This document shows, piece by piece, positions 51,460 through 62,115 of a DNA stretch of 64,000 nt. The notes below the pieces were generated by a model. The model ran no database searches. It saw only the letters and a list, made by a program, of their open reading frames with translations, and was not told where the DNA came from. Source of the DNA: Burkholderiales bacterium. Lineage in GTDB: Bacteria; Pseudomonadota; Gammaproteobacteria; Burkholderiales; SG8-41. The stretch is taken from positions 1 through 64,000 of the forward strand of contig DATAJS010000031.1 in the NCBI GenBank assembly GCA_036262035.1, written 5' to 3'. Position 1 is the stretch's first letter; every line of letters begins with the position of its first letter. Both the position numbers and the translations under genes were made by a program.

Positions 51460-53280
51460 TCAGGCTTCGGAGCTTAGCACCTGCGCTTGCTGCTGAATCC
51501 TGCCGGCCGAATCCTGTCGTCCCGCCACGTCCGCCTCGAACAGCTCGCGTAACTGGTCGGCGGCCTGCCGCGACGTCTGCACGAGCTGGGCTTCGTCGTG
51601 GTGCACGGCATACTGCGCGACGAGCTGTTCCTCGTCGTGCTGCTTGAAGATCGCCACGGCGTGCGCAGCGGCCGCGGCGTCGAAGCCGAGGCTGCGCAAG
51701 CTCGATTCGGCGGCCTCGAGGCTCGCCGGAAACGTCTCGCGGAAGATGCAGGTGACGCCGAGGTCGCGCAGCCTGAAGTAGTGCACGCGGTTACGCGCGC
51801 GAGCGATGATCTCGAGCTGCGGGAAGTGCCTGCGCACCATGCGCGCGGTGTTGACCGACGCTTCGACGTCGTCGATCGCGAGCACGAAGAGCTTCGCATC
51901 GCCGGCGTGCGCGGCGTGCAGCAGCTCGAGGCGCGAGGCGTCGCCGTAATAGATGCGGTTGCCGAAGCGCCGGACGAAATCGACCTGCGCGTAGCTCGCG
52001 TCGAGCGCAGTGAAGGGGATGCCCGCCATCCGCAGCACGCGCGAGACGATCTGGCCGAAGCGCCCGAAGCCCGCGATGATCACCGGCGCGGGCGGCGAGT
52101 CTATGGTGTCGTAATCGGTCGTGATGCGGCGCGCCTCGAGCATCGCGAGCAGCCTTCCGTGCAGCCCCATCAGCGGCGCCGCGAAGATCATCGACACCGT
52201 CACGACGAGCACCAGGCGCTCCTCGGTGCCCGCTTCGAAGATGCCGACCCCGGCGGCGGCGCCGAACAGCACGAACGCGAACTCGCCGCCCTGAGCGAGC
52301 GCGACCGCGAGGCGCTGCCCTTCCCGGTTACCGAGCTTCGCGACGAGCGCGATCGCGTACATCACCGCGAACTTCAGCGCCATCAGCCCGAGCGCGAGGC
52401 CGACCAGCAGGAACGGGATCTCGCGCGCGAGCGTGAGGTTCGCCCGCATGCCCACGGACATGAAGAACAGGCCGAGCAGCAGCCCCTTGAACGGCTCGAT
52501 GTCGGCCTGCAGCTCGTGGCGAAACTCCGAGTCGGCGAGCAGCAGTCCCGCGAGGAAAGCGCCGAGCGAGATCGAGATGCCCAGGTGCTCCATGATCACC
52601 GCCGACCCCACGACCAGCAGCAGCGAGGCGGCGGTGAAGATCTCCGAGCTCGAATGGCGCGCGAGGTATTTCAGCACCGGCCGCACCGCCACGCGTCCCG
52701 CGACGATGAACACCACGATCGCGGCGAGCGCTTTCGCCGCGACGGTCCAGCTCACCGCGTCTTTCACCGAGGCGTAGGCCAGCAGCGGGACGAGCGTCAG
52801 CAGGGGAATGACCGCGAGGTCCTGGAACAGCAGCACCGCGAACGCCGCGCGGCCGTGCGGCGCGTTCATCTGACCTCGCTCGGCGAGCGAGGTCAGAACC
52901 AACGCCGTCGAAGACATCGCCACGCCGAATGCCGCGACGATCGCCGCATGCCACGACAGTCCCAGCCAGACCGCGATCGGCGCGAGCACGAGCGCGGTGA
53001 GGCCGACCTGCGCCGAGCCCAGTCCGAAGACGAGCTTGCGCATGCTCCACAGCCTCGAGGGCTCGAGCTCGAGGCCAACGAGGAAGAGCAGCATCGCGAT
53101 CCCGAACTCGGCGAAGCCGAGCGTGTTCTCCGCGTCGGCGACGATGCCCAGTCCCCACGGGCCGAGCACCATGCCCGCGGCGAGATAGCCGAGCACCGCG
53201 CCGAGCTTGAAACGCTGGAAGAGCGGCACCAGCACGACCGCGGAGATGAGAAAGATCGTGGCGGCTTCGAGTAGGCGCAT
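51460..53280 (-). CDS. CPA2-family monovalent cation:proton antiporter, KefB-like
   Basis: A 606-residue protein. About 12 transmembrane helices (residues 5-380) form the Na/H exchanger domain: GMVLGPWGLGIV, LGFAEFGIAMLLFLVGLELE and the helix FGVAMSSTALVLTSLAERGQ are typical of KefB/C. A cytosolic RCK N-terminal domain (about 395-515) contains VIIAGFGRFGQIVSRVLR, an NAD-binding Rossmann motif. It would export potassium, and relatives are gated by glutathione adducts. It is upstream of the nitroreductase gene, and the two may be one operon. Confidence 0.9.
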   Translation of the reverse strand: MRLLEAATIFLISAVVLVPLFQRFKLGAVLGYLAAGMVLGPWGLGIVADAENTLGFAEFGIAMLLFLVGLELEPSRLWSMRKLVFGLGSAQVGLTALVLAPIAVWLGLSWHAAIVAAFGVAMSSTALVLTSLAERGQMNAPHGRAAFAVLLFQDLAVIPLLTLVPLLAYASVKDAVSWTVAAKALAAIVVFIVAGRVAVRPVLKYLARHSSSEIFTAASLLLVVGSAVIMEHLGISISLGAFLAGLLLADSEFRHELQADIEPFKGLLLGLFFMSVGMRANLTLAREIPFLLVGLALGLMALKFAVMYAIALVAKLGNREGQRLAVALAQGGEFAFVLFGAAAGVGIFEAGTEERLVLVVTVSMIFAAPLMGLHGRLLAMLEARRITTDYDTIDSPPAPVIIAGFGRFGQIVSRVLRMAGIPFTALDASYAQVDFVRRFGNRIYYGDASRLELLHAAHAGDAKLFVLAIDDVEASVNTARMVRRHFPQLEIIARARNRVHYFRLRDLGVTCIFRETFPASLEAAESSLRSLGFDAAAAAHAVAIFKQHDEEQLVAQYAVHHDEAQLVQTSRQAADQLRELFEADVAGRQDSAGRIQQQAQVLSSEA

Positions 53281-53286
53281 ACGCGG

Positions 53287-53357
53287 AGTGTTAAGTGTTG
53301 AGTGTTGAGTGTTGAGTTGAGCGTCGGGTGTTCACTGAACACTGAACACTAAACACT
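53287..53357. repeat. GTGTTGAGTG repeat, copy 1
   Basis: A run of GTGTTGAGTG-type units (53287-53320), then the complementary type (TGAACACTGAACACTAAACA), makes an imperfect hairpin. A matching copy lies at 57264-57332. Confidence 0.8.
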
Positions 53358-53358
53358 A

Positions 53359-53381
53359 CGAAGTGGCTACGCCACTTCGTG
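53359..53381. repeat. Perfect inverted repeat over the DedA-rhodanese stop
   Basis: Ten-base arms ACGAAGTGGC and GCCACTTCGT enclose TAC. On the minus strand the loop contains the TAG stop of the DedA-rhodanese reading. No T-tract follows, so a terminator role is unproven. Confidence 0.75.
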
Positions 53382-54293
53382 TCCGGCGGCGATCCACGCG
53401 TCCAGCCCGCCCTGGAGCGGCCGCACGCGCACGTAGCCCTTGTCCATCAGCGTGCGGGCGACACGCGCCGCGCTGGCTTCGTTGGGTCAACTGCAGTAGA
53501 CGACGACCTCGCGCTCGGGCGGGATCGTATCGAGCACCGTCTCGAGGCTCGCGAGGTCGGCATCGATCGCGCCGCGGATGCGCCGCGGCTCGGCCTCGCG
53601 CGCGAGCGGCGAGCGCGCGTCGATGATCACGGGCGACTGGCCGCGATCGATCAGGCCGTTCAGCTCCGCCGGGCTGATGCGGATCATGCGCAGGAAGCGC
53701 AGCAGCATGTAGCGCTCGATCGCCTTCGCCGAGACGTAGACGATGAGGATCGTCGCGACGATGGCGAGCGCGCCGGCGCCCATGGTCTCGATGTAGTCGA
53801 GCAGGCGCTCGATCTGTTTCCTGAAGAAGAAGCCGGCGGTGACCGGCGCCGCCGCCCACAGCGCCGCGGCGATCGCGCTGTACGCGAGGAAGCGGCAGAG
53901 GCCGACGCGCATCGTGCCCGCGAGCGGCGGCGCGACGGTGGAAAAACCGGGTACGTACTTCGCGACGAGCAGCGACGGCGGCCCCCAGTGCGCGAAGATG
54001 TTCTCGGTCTGCTTCACGCACGAATCGGGCTCGAGCGAGACGCGGCACAGCGTGCGCAGGATCCGGTAGCCGTAGCGGCGGCCCGCGAAATACCACGGCG
54101 TATCGCCGAGGAGCGAGGCGACGATCACGACGATCGCCAGCGACGCGAAGTGGATCGTGCCTTCGGCGAGCAGCGCGCCGGCGAGCACGAGCATGGGCAG
54201 CGCCGGGATGGGCAGCCCGAGCTGGGCGACGAGCACGTTCAGGAAGACCAGCGTGAGACCGTGCTGCGCGACGAGCGCCCTCAACTCGTCCAA
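53367..54293 (-). CDS. DedA-family membrane protein fused to a rhodanese domain, with an in-frame UGA (candidate selenoprotein)
   Basis: Read through one in-frame TGA (53487-53489), the gene encodes 308 residues. The N-terminal half is DedA/VTT (about residues 1-200; HWGPPSLLVAKYVPGFSTVA). The C-terminal rhodanese domain begins about 212 (ELNGLIDRGQSPVIIDARSP). The active-site loop reads VVVYCS-UGA-PNEASAARVAR, so the UGA falls two positions after the likely catalytic Cys, where I expect a second Cys in relatives (CSCPNE). The frame stays open and conserved for 40 more codons (VRPLQGGLDAWIAAGHEVA) to TAG. A hairpin follows the UGA. It is either a selenoprotein, a nonsense mutant or a base error. 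The start is a TTG. Confidence 0.75.
53448..53475 (-). promoter_or_regulatory. Candidate bacterial SECIS-like hairpin
   Basis: Beginning 12 bases after the UGA, the mRNA reads CAGCG-C-GGCG-CGUGU-CGCC-CGCA-CGCUG. This gives a 5-pair lower stem, an internal loop, a 4-pair upper stem and a 5-base apical loop with G at its second position, 23 bases from the UGA. That agrees with the spacing and loop-G rule I recall for bacterial SECIS elements. In DNA this GC-rich, hairpins arise easily, so support is moderate. Confidence 0.45.
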
Positions 54294-54337
54294 TCCGCGC
54301 TCCGCTTCGCTCGCATCCGAAGATGATACAGCGTTTG

Positions 54338-54533
54338 AAAATGGATTCCCGACAGCTCCGCGCTGGCGCGCGTTCGGGAATGACGATCCCTACCGCACCT
54401 CATTCCCGCGAGGCGACCGACCGTCATTCCCGCGCAGGGCGGCCGATCGTCATTCCCGCGCCGGCGGCGCGTCGTCATTCCCGCGCAGAGCCTGCCCTCG
54501 AGTGCTTTAGTCGGGGGCGGGAATCCATTTGAC
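54338..54533. repeat. GTCATTCCCG repeat array
   Basis: An AAAATGGATTCCCGA to GGGAATGACG inverted unit (54338-54384) is followed by four direct copies of TCATTCCCGCG at about 54400, 54423, 54450 and 54474 (spacing 23-27 bases), and closes with GGGAATCCATTT. It fills the 242-base space between the DedA-rhodanese and dioxygenase genes. Confidence 0.85.
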
Positions 54534-54535
54534 GT

Positions 54536-55318
54536 TCAATCGAAGCGGTACGCATCCATTCCGATGACGCCATAGGCGTAACTGGAATGCAGGCGCTGCC
54601 CTGCGACGCCCGGCGTCGCCGCGCCCGCCGCGACGAAGATCGGCAGCAGGTGCTCGTCGGTCGGATGGTTGCGCACCGCTTCAGGAGCGCGGCTGCGATA
54701 CGTGAGCAGGTCCTGCGCACGTCCCTGCTCCACCGCGGACGCGAGCCACTCGCCGAACGCAAGCGCCCACGCCGCCGGCTCGCCCCCGCGCGCGTTCGCG
54801 CGGAACTCGCGCAGGTTGTGCGTGGCGCTGCCCGACGCGACGATCAGCACACCTTCTTCGCGCAGCGGCCGCAGCGCTTCGCCGATGCGGAAGTGGTGCT
54901 CGGGTCCCTGGTGCGGCTGTATCGAAAGCTGCGTGACCGGGATGTCGGCCTGCGGATACATGAGCAGGAGCGGCGTCCACGCGCCGTGGTCGAGGCCGCG
55001 CGTCTGGTCGCTGTCGGCTTTCACGCCCTTTGCCGCAAGCAATTCGGACGCGCGTCGCGCGAGCTCAGGCGCGCCCGGCGCCGGATACCGAAGCTTGTAC
55101 AGCTCCGGCGGGAAGCCGGAGAAATCGTGGATCGTCTGGGGCCGCTCGGCGGTGCTCACCGCGGGCGTCGCCGTCTCCCAGTGCGCCGACACCGCGAGGA
55201 TCGCGCGCGGCTTCGGAATCTCGCGGCCGAGCGTTTCGATGAAATGGCGCGCCGGACTGTCCTCGAGCGGCAGGGTCGGTGCGCCGTGGGAGATGAACAG
55301 CGCGGGCAATGCGATCAT
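54536..55318 (-). CDS. LigB-type extradiol dioxygenase (4,5-DOPA dioxygenase family)
   Basis: A 260-residue class III extradiol ring-cleavage dioxygenase fold. FISHGAPTLPLED holds a metal-ligand His, LAVSAHWETATP another, GLDHGAWTPLLLMYP the catalytic His, and IVASGSATHNLREF completes the family signature. The E. coli homologue YgiD is a zinc-containing DOPA dioxygenase. The natural substrate is unknown. Start ATG 55318. The TGA stop is at the edge of the repeat array downstream. Confidence 0.9.
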   Translation of the reverse strand: MIALPALFISHGAPTLPLEDSPARHFIETLGREIPKPRAILAVSAHWETATPAVSTAERPQTIHDFSGFPPELYKLRYPAPGAPELARRASELLAAKGVKADSDQTRGLDHGAWTPLLLMYPQADIPVTQLSIQPHQGPEHHFRIGEALRPLREEGVLIVASGSATHNLREFRANARGGEPAAWALAFGEWLASAVEQGRAQDLLTYRSRAPEAVRNHPTDEHLLPIFVAAGAATPGVAGQRLHSSYAYGVIGMDAYRFD

Positions 55319-55403
55319 GGCGGATGCTCCTGAAAACAGGAATATGAGAGCGACGCCGCGCGGCTAAAAGACGAAAGTACCGATCGAATCGATCGAAAAC
55401 TTG

Positions 55404-55494
55404 AAAAATGGATTCCCGATAGCCCGCGCTAACGCGCGTTCGGGAATGACGGACATTGAAGACCGTCATTCCCGCGAAGGCGGGAATCCATTTT
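55404..55494. repeat. GTCATTCCCG repeat pair
   Basis: It has two inverted units: AAAATGGATTCCCGATAGCC to CGGGAATGACGG (55404-55452), and GTCATTCCCGCGAAGGCGGG closing with AATCCATTTT (55465-55494). It is the same family as 54338-54533 and as the payload of copy I. It lies directly after the thioredoxin stop. Confidence 0.88.
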
Positions 55495-55500
55495 GGATCT

Positions 55501-55887
55501 TCAACTGGTCCCCGATTCCGCCTGCTCCTTCTGGTGCGCGGCGATCTCTTCGTGCACCTTCTTCATGTCGATCGCCTTCGCCTGCTCGAGGATGCTCTCG
55601 AGCCCCGCGGCCGGCAGCGCGCCCGCCTGCGAGAACAGCATGATGCTCTCGCGGAACAGAGCGATCGTCGGGATCGAGCGGATCGAGAAATGGCCCGCAA
55701 GCTCCTGCTGGTCGTCGGTGTTCACCTTGGCGAACACGACGTCGGAGTGTTTCTCCGACGCGGCCTCGAAGACCGGGGCGAAACCCTTGCACGGACCGCA
55801 CCACGGCGCCCAGAAATCGACGACGACGATGTCGTTCCCGGTGACGACCTGTTCGAAGTTGTCCTTGGTGAGCTCTACGGTTGCCAT
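55501..55887 (-). CDS. Thioredoxin-family protein with C-terminal extension
   Basis: A 128-residue protein. The active site FWAPWCGPCKGFAPVF has redox Cys30 and Cys33, and the cis-proline is in IRSIPTIALF. The thioredoxin fold ends near residue 103, and a charged helical tail follows (KAIDMKKVHEEIAAHQKEQA). No signal peptide is present, so it is cytosolic. The tail distinguishes it from housekeeping thioredoxin. A dioxygenase gene lies downstream and NDH-2 upstream on the same strand. Confidence 0.9.
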   Translation of the reverse strand: MATVELTKDNFEQVVTGNDIVVVDFWAPWCGPCKGFAPVFEAASEKHSDVVFAKVNTDDQQELAGHFSIRSIPTIALFRESIMLFSQAGALPAAGLESILEQAKAIDMKKVHEEIAAHQKEQAESGTS

Positions 55888-55951
55888 GTCGTACCTCGTG
55901 GGCGGTGACCGAAACCTTGTTTACGCAGCAAGCGCCGGGCCCGCATTGTAC

Positions 55952-57259
55952 TCAATGCAGCTTCACGCGCGGCTCGGTGCGCCGCGTGAAAAGCCTGCCC
56001 AGCAGATCGAACAGCACTTTCGCGGTGCCGTGCAGCGCATAGAGGTGCATGCGGTACAGCGAGACGTACATCACGCGGGCGAACAGCCCTTCGACGAAGA
56101 GGCTGCCGCCGAGGAGCTTGCCCATCAGGCTGCCGACCGTGCTGTACTCGCCCATCGAGACGAGCGAGCCGAAATCGCGATACTCGAAAGGCTCGAGCGG
56201 CTTCCCGGCCAGCCTGCGCCTGAGGTTACGCACGAGATGCGTCGACTGCTGGTGCGCGGCCTGCGCCCGGGCCGGAACGCACGGCGCGTGGCCCGGCCAC
56301 GGACAGCACGCGCAGTCGCCGATCGCGAAGACGTCGGGGTCGCGCGTGGTCTGCAGCGTCAGGTCGACGACGAGCTGATTCACGCGATTGCTCTCCAGCC
56401 CGTCGAGATCCTTCAGGAAGTCGGGCGCCTTGATGCCCGCCGCCCACACCGTGAGCTCGGCCGGCACGACGCGTCCGCTCTCGGTCAGCACCGCGTTCGG
56501 ACGGATCTCGGTCACTTTCTCGCCGGTCAGCACGTCGACCTTCAGGTCCGCGAGGAGGCCCAGTGCGGCGTGCGCGACCCGCTCAGGCAGCGCCGCGAGG
56601 ATGCGCGGACCCGCTTCGAGGATCGTCATGTGCACGTCGCGCTCGGGATCGATGCGCTCGAAGCCGTAGGCGACGAGCTCGCGCGTCGTCTTGTGCAGCT
56701 CCGCGGCGAGCTCGACGCCGGTGGCGCCCGCGCCGACGATCGCGACGTGCAGTTGCTCGGGCGCGAGCGGCTCCTTCTGCGCATTGGCGCGTATGCACGC
56801 GTTCACCAGGCGCCGATGGAAATACTCGGCGTCCTCCGGCGTGTCGAGGCTGATCGCGTTCTCGCGCGCGCCCGTCGTGCCGAAATCGTTGGTGCGCGAG
56901 CCGATCGCGATCACGAGCGTGTCGTACGCGATCTCGCGCCGGGGGATGAGCTCCTCGTTCTCGGCTTCGTCGTACGTCGCCTCCAGCGCGATCACGCGGC
57001 GCTTGCGGTCGAGGCCGTCCATGCGCCCGAGCTGGAACTCGAAGTGGTGCCAGCGCGCCTGCGCGAGGTAATCGAGGTCGTGCTCGTACAGGTCCATGCT
57101 GCCCGCGGCGACTTCGTGCAGCAGCGGCTTCCACAGGTGGGTGCGCGAGCAGTCGACGAGCGTCACGCGCGCGCGTTTCGAGCGGCCGAGCTTGTCGCCG
57201 AGGCGCGTGGCGAGCTCGAGCCCGCCGGCGCCCCCGCCGACGATGACGATGCGATGCAT
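55952..57259 (-). CDS. ndh: Type II NADH dehydrogenase (NDH-2)
   Basis: A 435-residue FAD-dependent oxidoreductase. The first dinucleotide site is VIVGGGAGGLELATRLG (residues 5-21), and the second, for NAD, is VAIVGAGATGVELAAELH (about 168-185). DVFAIGDCACCPWPG binds FAD, and the segment AQAAHQQSTHLVRNL is typical of NDH-2. The C-terminal 40 residues are amphipathic, for membrane association. It passes electrons from NADH to quinone without proton pumping. The name is used by homology. Confidence 0.88.
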   Translation of the reverse strand: MHRIVIVGGGAGGLELATRLGDKLGRSKRARVTLVDCSRTHLWKPLLHEVAAGSMDLYEHDLDYLAQARWHHFEFQLGRMDGLDRKRRVIALEATYDEAENEELIPRREIAYDTLVIAIGSRTNDFGTTGARENAISLDTPEDAEYFHRRLVNACIRANAQKEPLAPEQLHVAIVGAGATGVELAAELHKTTRELVAYGFERIDPERDVHMTILEAGPRILAALPERVAHAALGLLADLKVDVLTGEKVTEIRPNAVLTESGRVVPAELTVWAAGIKAPDFLKDLDGLESNRVNQLVVDLTLQTTRDPDVFAIGDCACCPWPGHAPCVPARAQAAHQQSTHLVRNLRRRLAGKPLEPFEYRDFGSLVSMGEYSTVGSLMGKLLGGSLFVEGLFARVMYVSLYRMHLYALHGTAKVLFDLLGRLFTRRTEPRVKLH

Positions 57260-57263
57260 GATC

Positions 57264-57332
57264 AGTGTTGAATGTTAAGTGTTGAGTGTTGAGTTAACCC
57301 CACCGAGCACTAAACACTCAACACTAAACACT
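57264..57332. repeat. GTGTTGAGTG repeat, copy 2
   Basis: Direct units (CAGTGTTGAATGTTAAGTGT, then TGAGTGTTGAGTT) are followed by inverted ones (AGCACTAAACACTCAACACT, then AAACACTG). The repeat encodes the last seven residues of PabB and its TAG stop. A match lies at 53287-53357. Confidence 0.85.
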
Positions 57333-58695
57333 GGTTTTGGAGCAGCTTCAACATCGCCGCAGCCTTGTCGAAGGTCTCCTGGTATTCCTCGTCGACCTTC
57401 GAATCGGCGACGATCCCGCCGCCCGCCCAGAAGCGGACCTGACTGCGCGAGTACACCAGGGTGCGGATCGCGATGTTGAGGTCCATGTCGCCGTCGAATC
57501 CGATGTAACCGATGGCGCCGCAGTACACGCCCCGCCGCTGCGGCTCGAGCTCTTCGATGATCTGCATCGCTCGCAGCTTGGGCGCGCCGGTGATCGAGCC
57601 GCCGGGGAACGCGCCGCGCAGGAGGTCGATCGCGTCGCGGCCGGGACGCAGCTCCGCGGTGACGGTGCTGACGAGGTGGTGCACGGTCGCGTAGCTCTCG
57701 ACGTCGAAGAGCTTCGGCACCTTCACCGAGCCGATGCGGCAGCTCTTCGCGAGATCGTTGCGCAGCAGGTCGACGATCATCAGGTTTTCCGCGCGATCCT
57801 TCACGCTCTCGCTCAAGGATCGCACGAGCTCGGCGTCGAGGCGCGCGTGCCCCGCGCGCGGGCGCGTGCCCTTGATCGGCTTGGTCTCGACGCGCCCCGC
57901 GTCGACCTCGAGGAAGCGCTCCGGCGAAGCCGACAGCACCTGCACGTACGGCGTGCTGAGGTATGCCGAGAACGGCGCGGGATTGAGCACCCGCAGCGCC
58001 TGGTACGCGAGCCACGCATCCCCGCCGGCCTGCGCGCTGAAGCGCTGCGCGAGATTCACCTGGTAGCAATCCCCTTCTTCGATGTAGCGCTTGATGCGGT
58101 CGAACGCGCGGCCGTACGCCTCGCGGCTCATGTTCGACTGCACCGGCGAGGTCACGCGAAACGGCGTGCGCCGGCGCTCGGGCGGCGGCGAGGTGAACAG
58201 CGCGACGAGCGAGCTCCACTTCAGGTCGGTCTCGGGATCGCGGCCCTGCGCGGCGAGCCACGTCCGGCGCTCGAGGTGATCGACCACGACGCACCAGTCG
58301 TAGATGCCCACCGCCATGTCGGGGATGCGTTCGCCGTCGGCCGCGGTCGACGGCAGGCGCTCGATGCGCCGCGCGAGGTCGTAACCGAAATAGCCGATCG
58401 CACCGCCCGCGAACGGGAGGAAACCCGACGCGTCGCGATCGCACGCCAGATGCCGCCGCAGCAGCGCGAACGGATCCTCGCGGGAAAGCTCGATCCCGTC
58501 GGCGTCGATCTCGGTGAGATTGCCGCGCGTGAGAAGCCGGATGTACGGCTGCGCCGCGAGGATGTCGTAGCGCGACTGCCCGGCGTGATGCCGACCGCTG
58601 TCGAGGAACACCGCCCAGGGCAGGTCGGCGATCGCTTCGAAGAGCGAGGCGCTGTCGGGGTGGTAGGGGAGCTCGGCAAGCAGCGGGGGGGACAT
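57310..58695 (-). CDS. pabB: Aminodeoxychorismate synthase component I
   Basis: A 461-residue chorismate-utilising enzyme of folate synthesis. The signature PIKGTRPR (about 280-287) with Lys marks PabB, where anthranilate synthase has PIAGTRPR. DLLRNDLAKSCRIGSV, HHLVSTVTAEL and FPGGSITGAPKLRAMQII complete the active site. Length is normal. The final residues NQCLVLSV and the TAG are read from the repeat at 57264-57332, so the native C-terminus was probably changed. No pabC or pabA is adjacent. Confidence 0.92.
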   Translation of the reverse strand: MSPPLLAELPYHPDSASLFEAIADLPWAVFLDSGRHHAGQSRYDILAAQPYIRLLTRGNLTEIDADGIELSREDPFALLRRHLACDRDASGFLPFAGGAIGYFGYDLARRIERLPSTAADGERIPDMAVGIYDWCVVVDHLERRTWLAAQGRDPETDLKWSSLVALFTSPPPERRRTPFRVTSPVQSNMSREAYGRAFDRIKRYIEEGDCYQVNLAQRFSAQAGGDAWLAYQALRVLNPAPFSAYLSTPYVQVLSASPERFLEVDAGRVETKPIKGTRPRAGHARLDAELVRSLSESVKDRAENLMIVDLLRNDLAKSCRIGSVKVPKLFDVESYATVHHLVSTVTAELRPGRDAIDLLRGAFPGGSITGAPKLRAMQIIEELEPQRRGVYCGAIGYIGFDGDMDLNIAIRTLVYSRSQVRFWAGGGIVADSKVDEEYQETFDKAAAMLKLLQNQCLVLSV

Positions 58696-58728
58696 GCTTA
58701 CAATAGTACTTCACTCGCGGAGGGCTCG

Positions 58729-59553
58729 ATGACCGGGATGGGCGAACGCCTCGCGCTTCACACGTGGTCGCTGGACACGACACCGCTTGCCGATGCGATG
58801 CGCGCCGCGCGCGCGGGCGGCTGGAACGCGCTCGAGCTGCGGCGCGTCGATTTTAGCCGCTGCTTCGATAACGGTATGAGCAACGAGGGTGTCCTCGCGC
58901 TCGTACGGCAAAGCGGCCTGAAAGTCGCGGTGCTCGGCACCGAGGCCGGGCTCCTGTTCGCGCAGGGCGACGAGAGCCGGCGACTGTTCGACGTGCTCGA
59001 GGGCACGTGCAGCAATGCAAAGGCGCTCGGCTGCGAAACGATCATGCTCTCATCGGGACAGAACAGCGGAACGGTCGAGCTCGCGGCCGCGAACTATCGC
59101 GCCGCCGGCGAGGTCGTGGCCAGGCACGGCCTGCGCATCGCGCTCGAATTCAACTGGACGCACGACGTGGTCAACCGGCTCGAGGTCGCGCGCGAGATCG
59201 TCGCGCTCAGCGATCATCCGAGCGCGGGCCTGCTGCTCGACGCCTATCATCTGGAGCGTAGCGGCGCCGGAGGCCGCGGCTTCGAAGACGTCGCTCCCGC
59301 GGAGATCTTCATGTTCCAGTTCAGCGACGTGCCGCACGGACCTCAGGCGAGCGCAAAGCGCCCCGTCGACCGCCTCATTCCGGGCGAGGGTCGCATCCGA
59401 TGGAATGAAGTCTTCGGGCTGCTGGCCGAGAAACGTTACGCCGGCTATCTGAGCTACGAGGCGCCCAACCCTGACTTGTGGGCGCGCCCGGCCGACGAAG
59501 TCGCGAGCGAGGCGGCGGCGGCGACGCGGCGCCTGCTCGCAAACGTGGAGTAA
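58729..59553 (+). CDS. TIM-barrel sugar phosphate isomerase/epimerase-like protein
   Basis: A 274-residue AP endonuclease family 2-type TIM barrel. ALHTWSLDTTPLADAMRAAR starts strand 1; LEFNWTHDVVNRLEVAREIV, GLLLDAYHLERSGAG and FMFQFSDVPHG hold the usual metal-ligand positions Glu, Asp-His and Asp. The final strand YAGYLSYEAPNPDL includes the last Glu. Relatives act on keto-sugars, inosose or hydroxypyruvate. ATG 58729 follows GGAGGG. The large open frame upstream is the antisense of pabB and is not used. Confidence 0.85.
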   Translation: MTGMGERLALHTWSLDTTPLADAMRAARAGGWNALELRRVDFSRCFDNGMSNEGVLALVRQSGLKVAVLGTEAGLLFAQGDESRRLFDVLEGTCSNAKALGCETIMLSSGQNSGTVELAAANYRAAGEVVARHGLRIALEFNWTHDVVNRLEVAREIVALSDHPSAGLLLDAYHLERSGAGGRGFEDVAPAEIFMFQFSDVPHGPQASAKRPVDRLIPGEGRIRWNEVFGLLAEKRYAGYLSYEAPNPDLWARPADEVASEAAAATRRLLANVE

Positions 59554-59561
59554 GGGTCCGC

Positions 59562-62102
<2,541 letters not shown>

Positions 62103-62115
<13 letters not shown>

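Noticed and set aside
53487-53489. Calling the DedA gene simply truncated at the UGA, with a DedA-only product
   Set aside because: The rhodanese domain begins well before the UGA and its conserved end follows in the same frame, so a natural end in mid-loop is unlikely.
54338-54533. Possible CRISPR array
   Set aside because: The repeated unit is only about 11 bases, the spacers are GC-rich and alike, and no cas gene is nearby.
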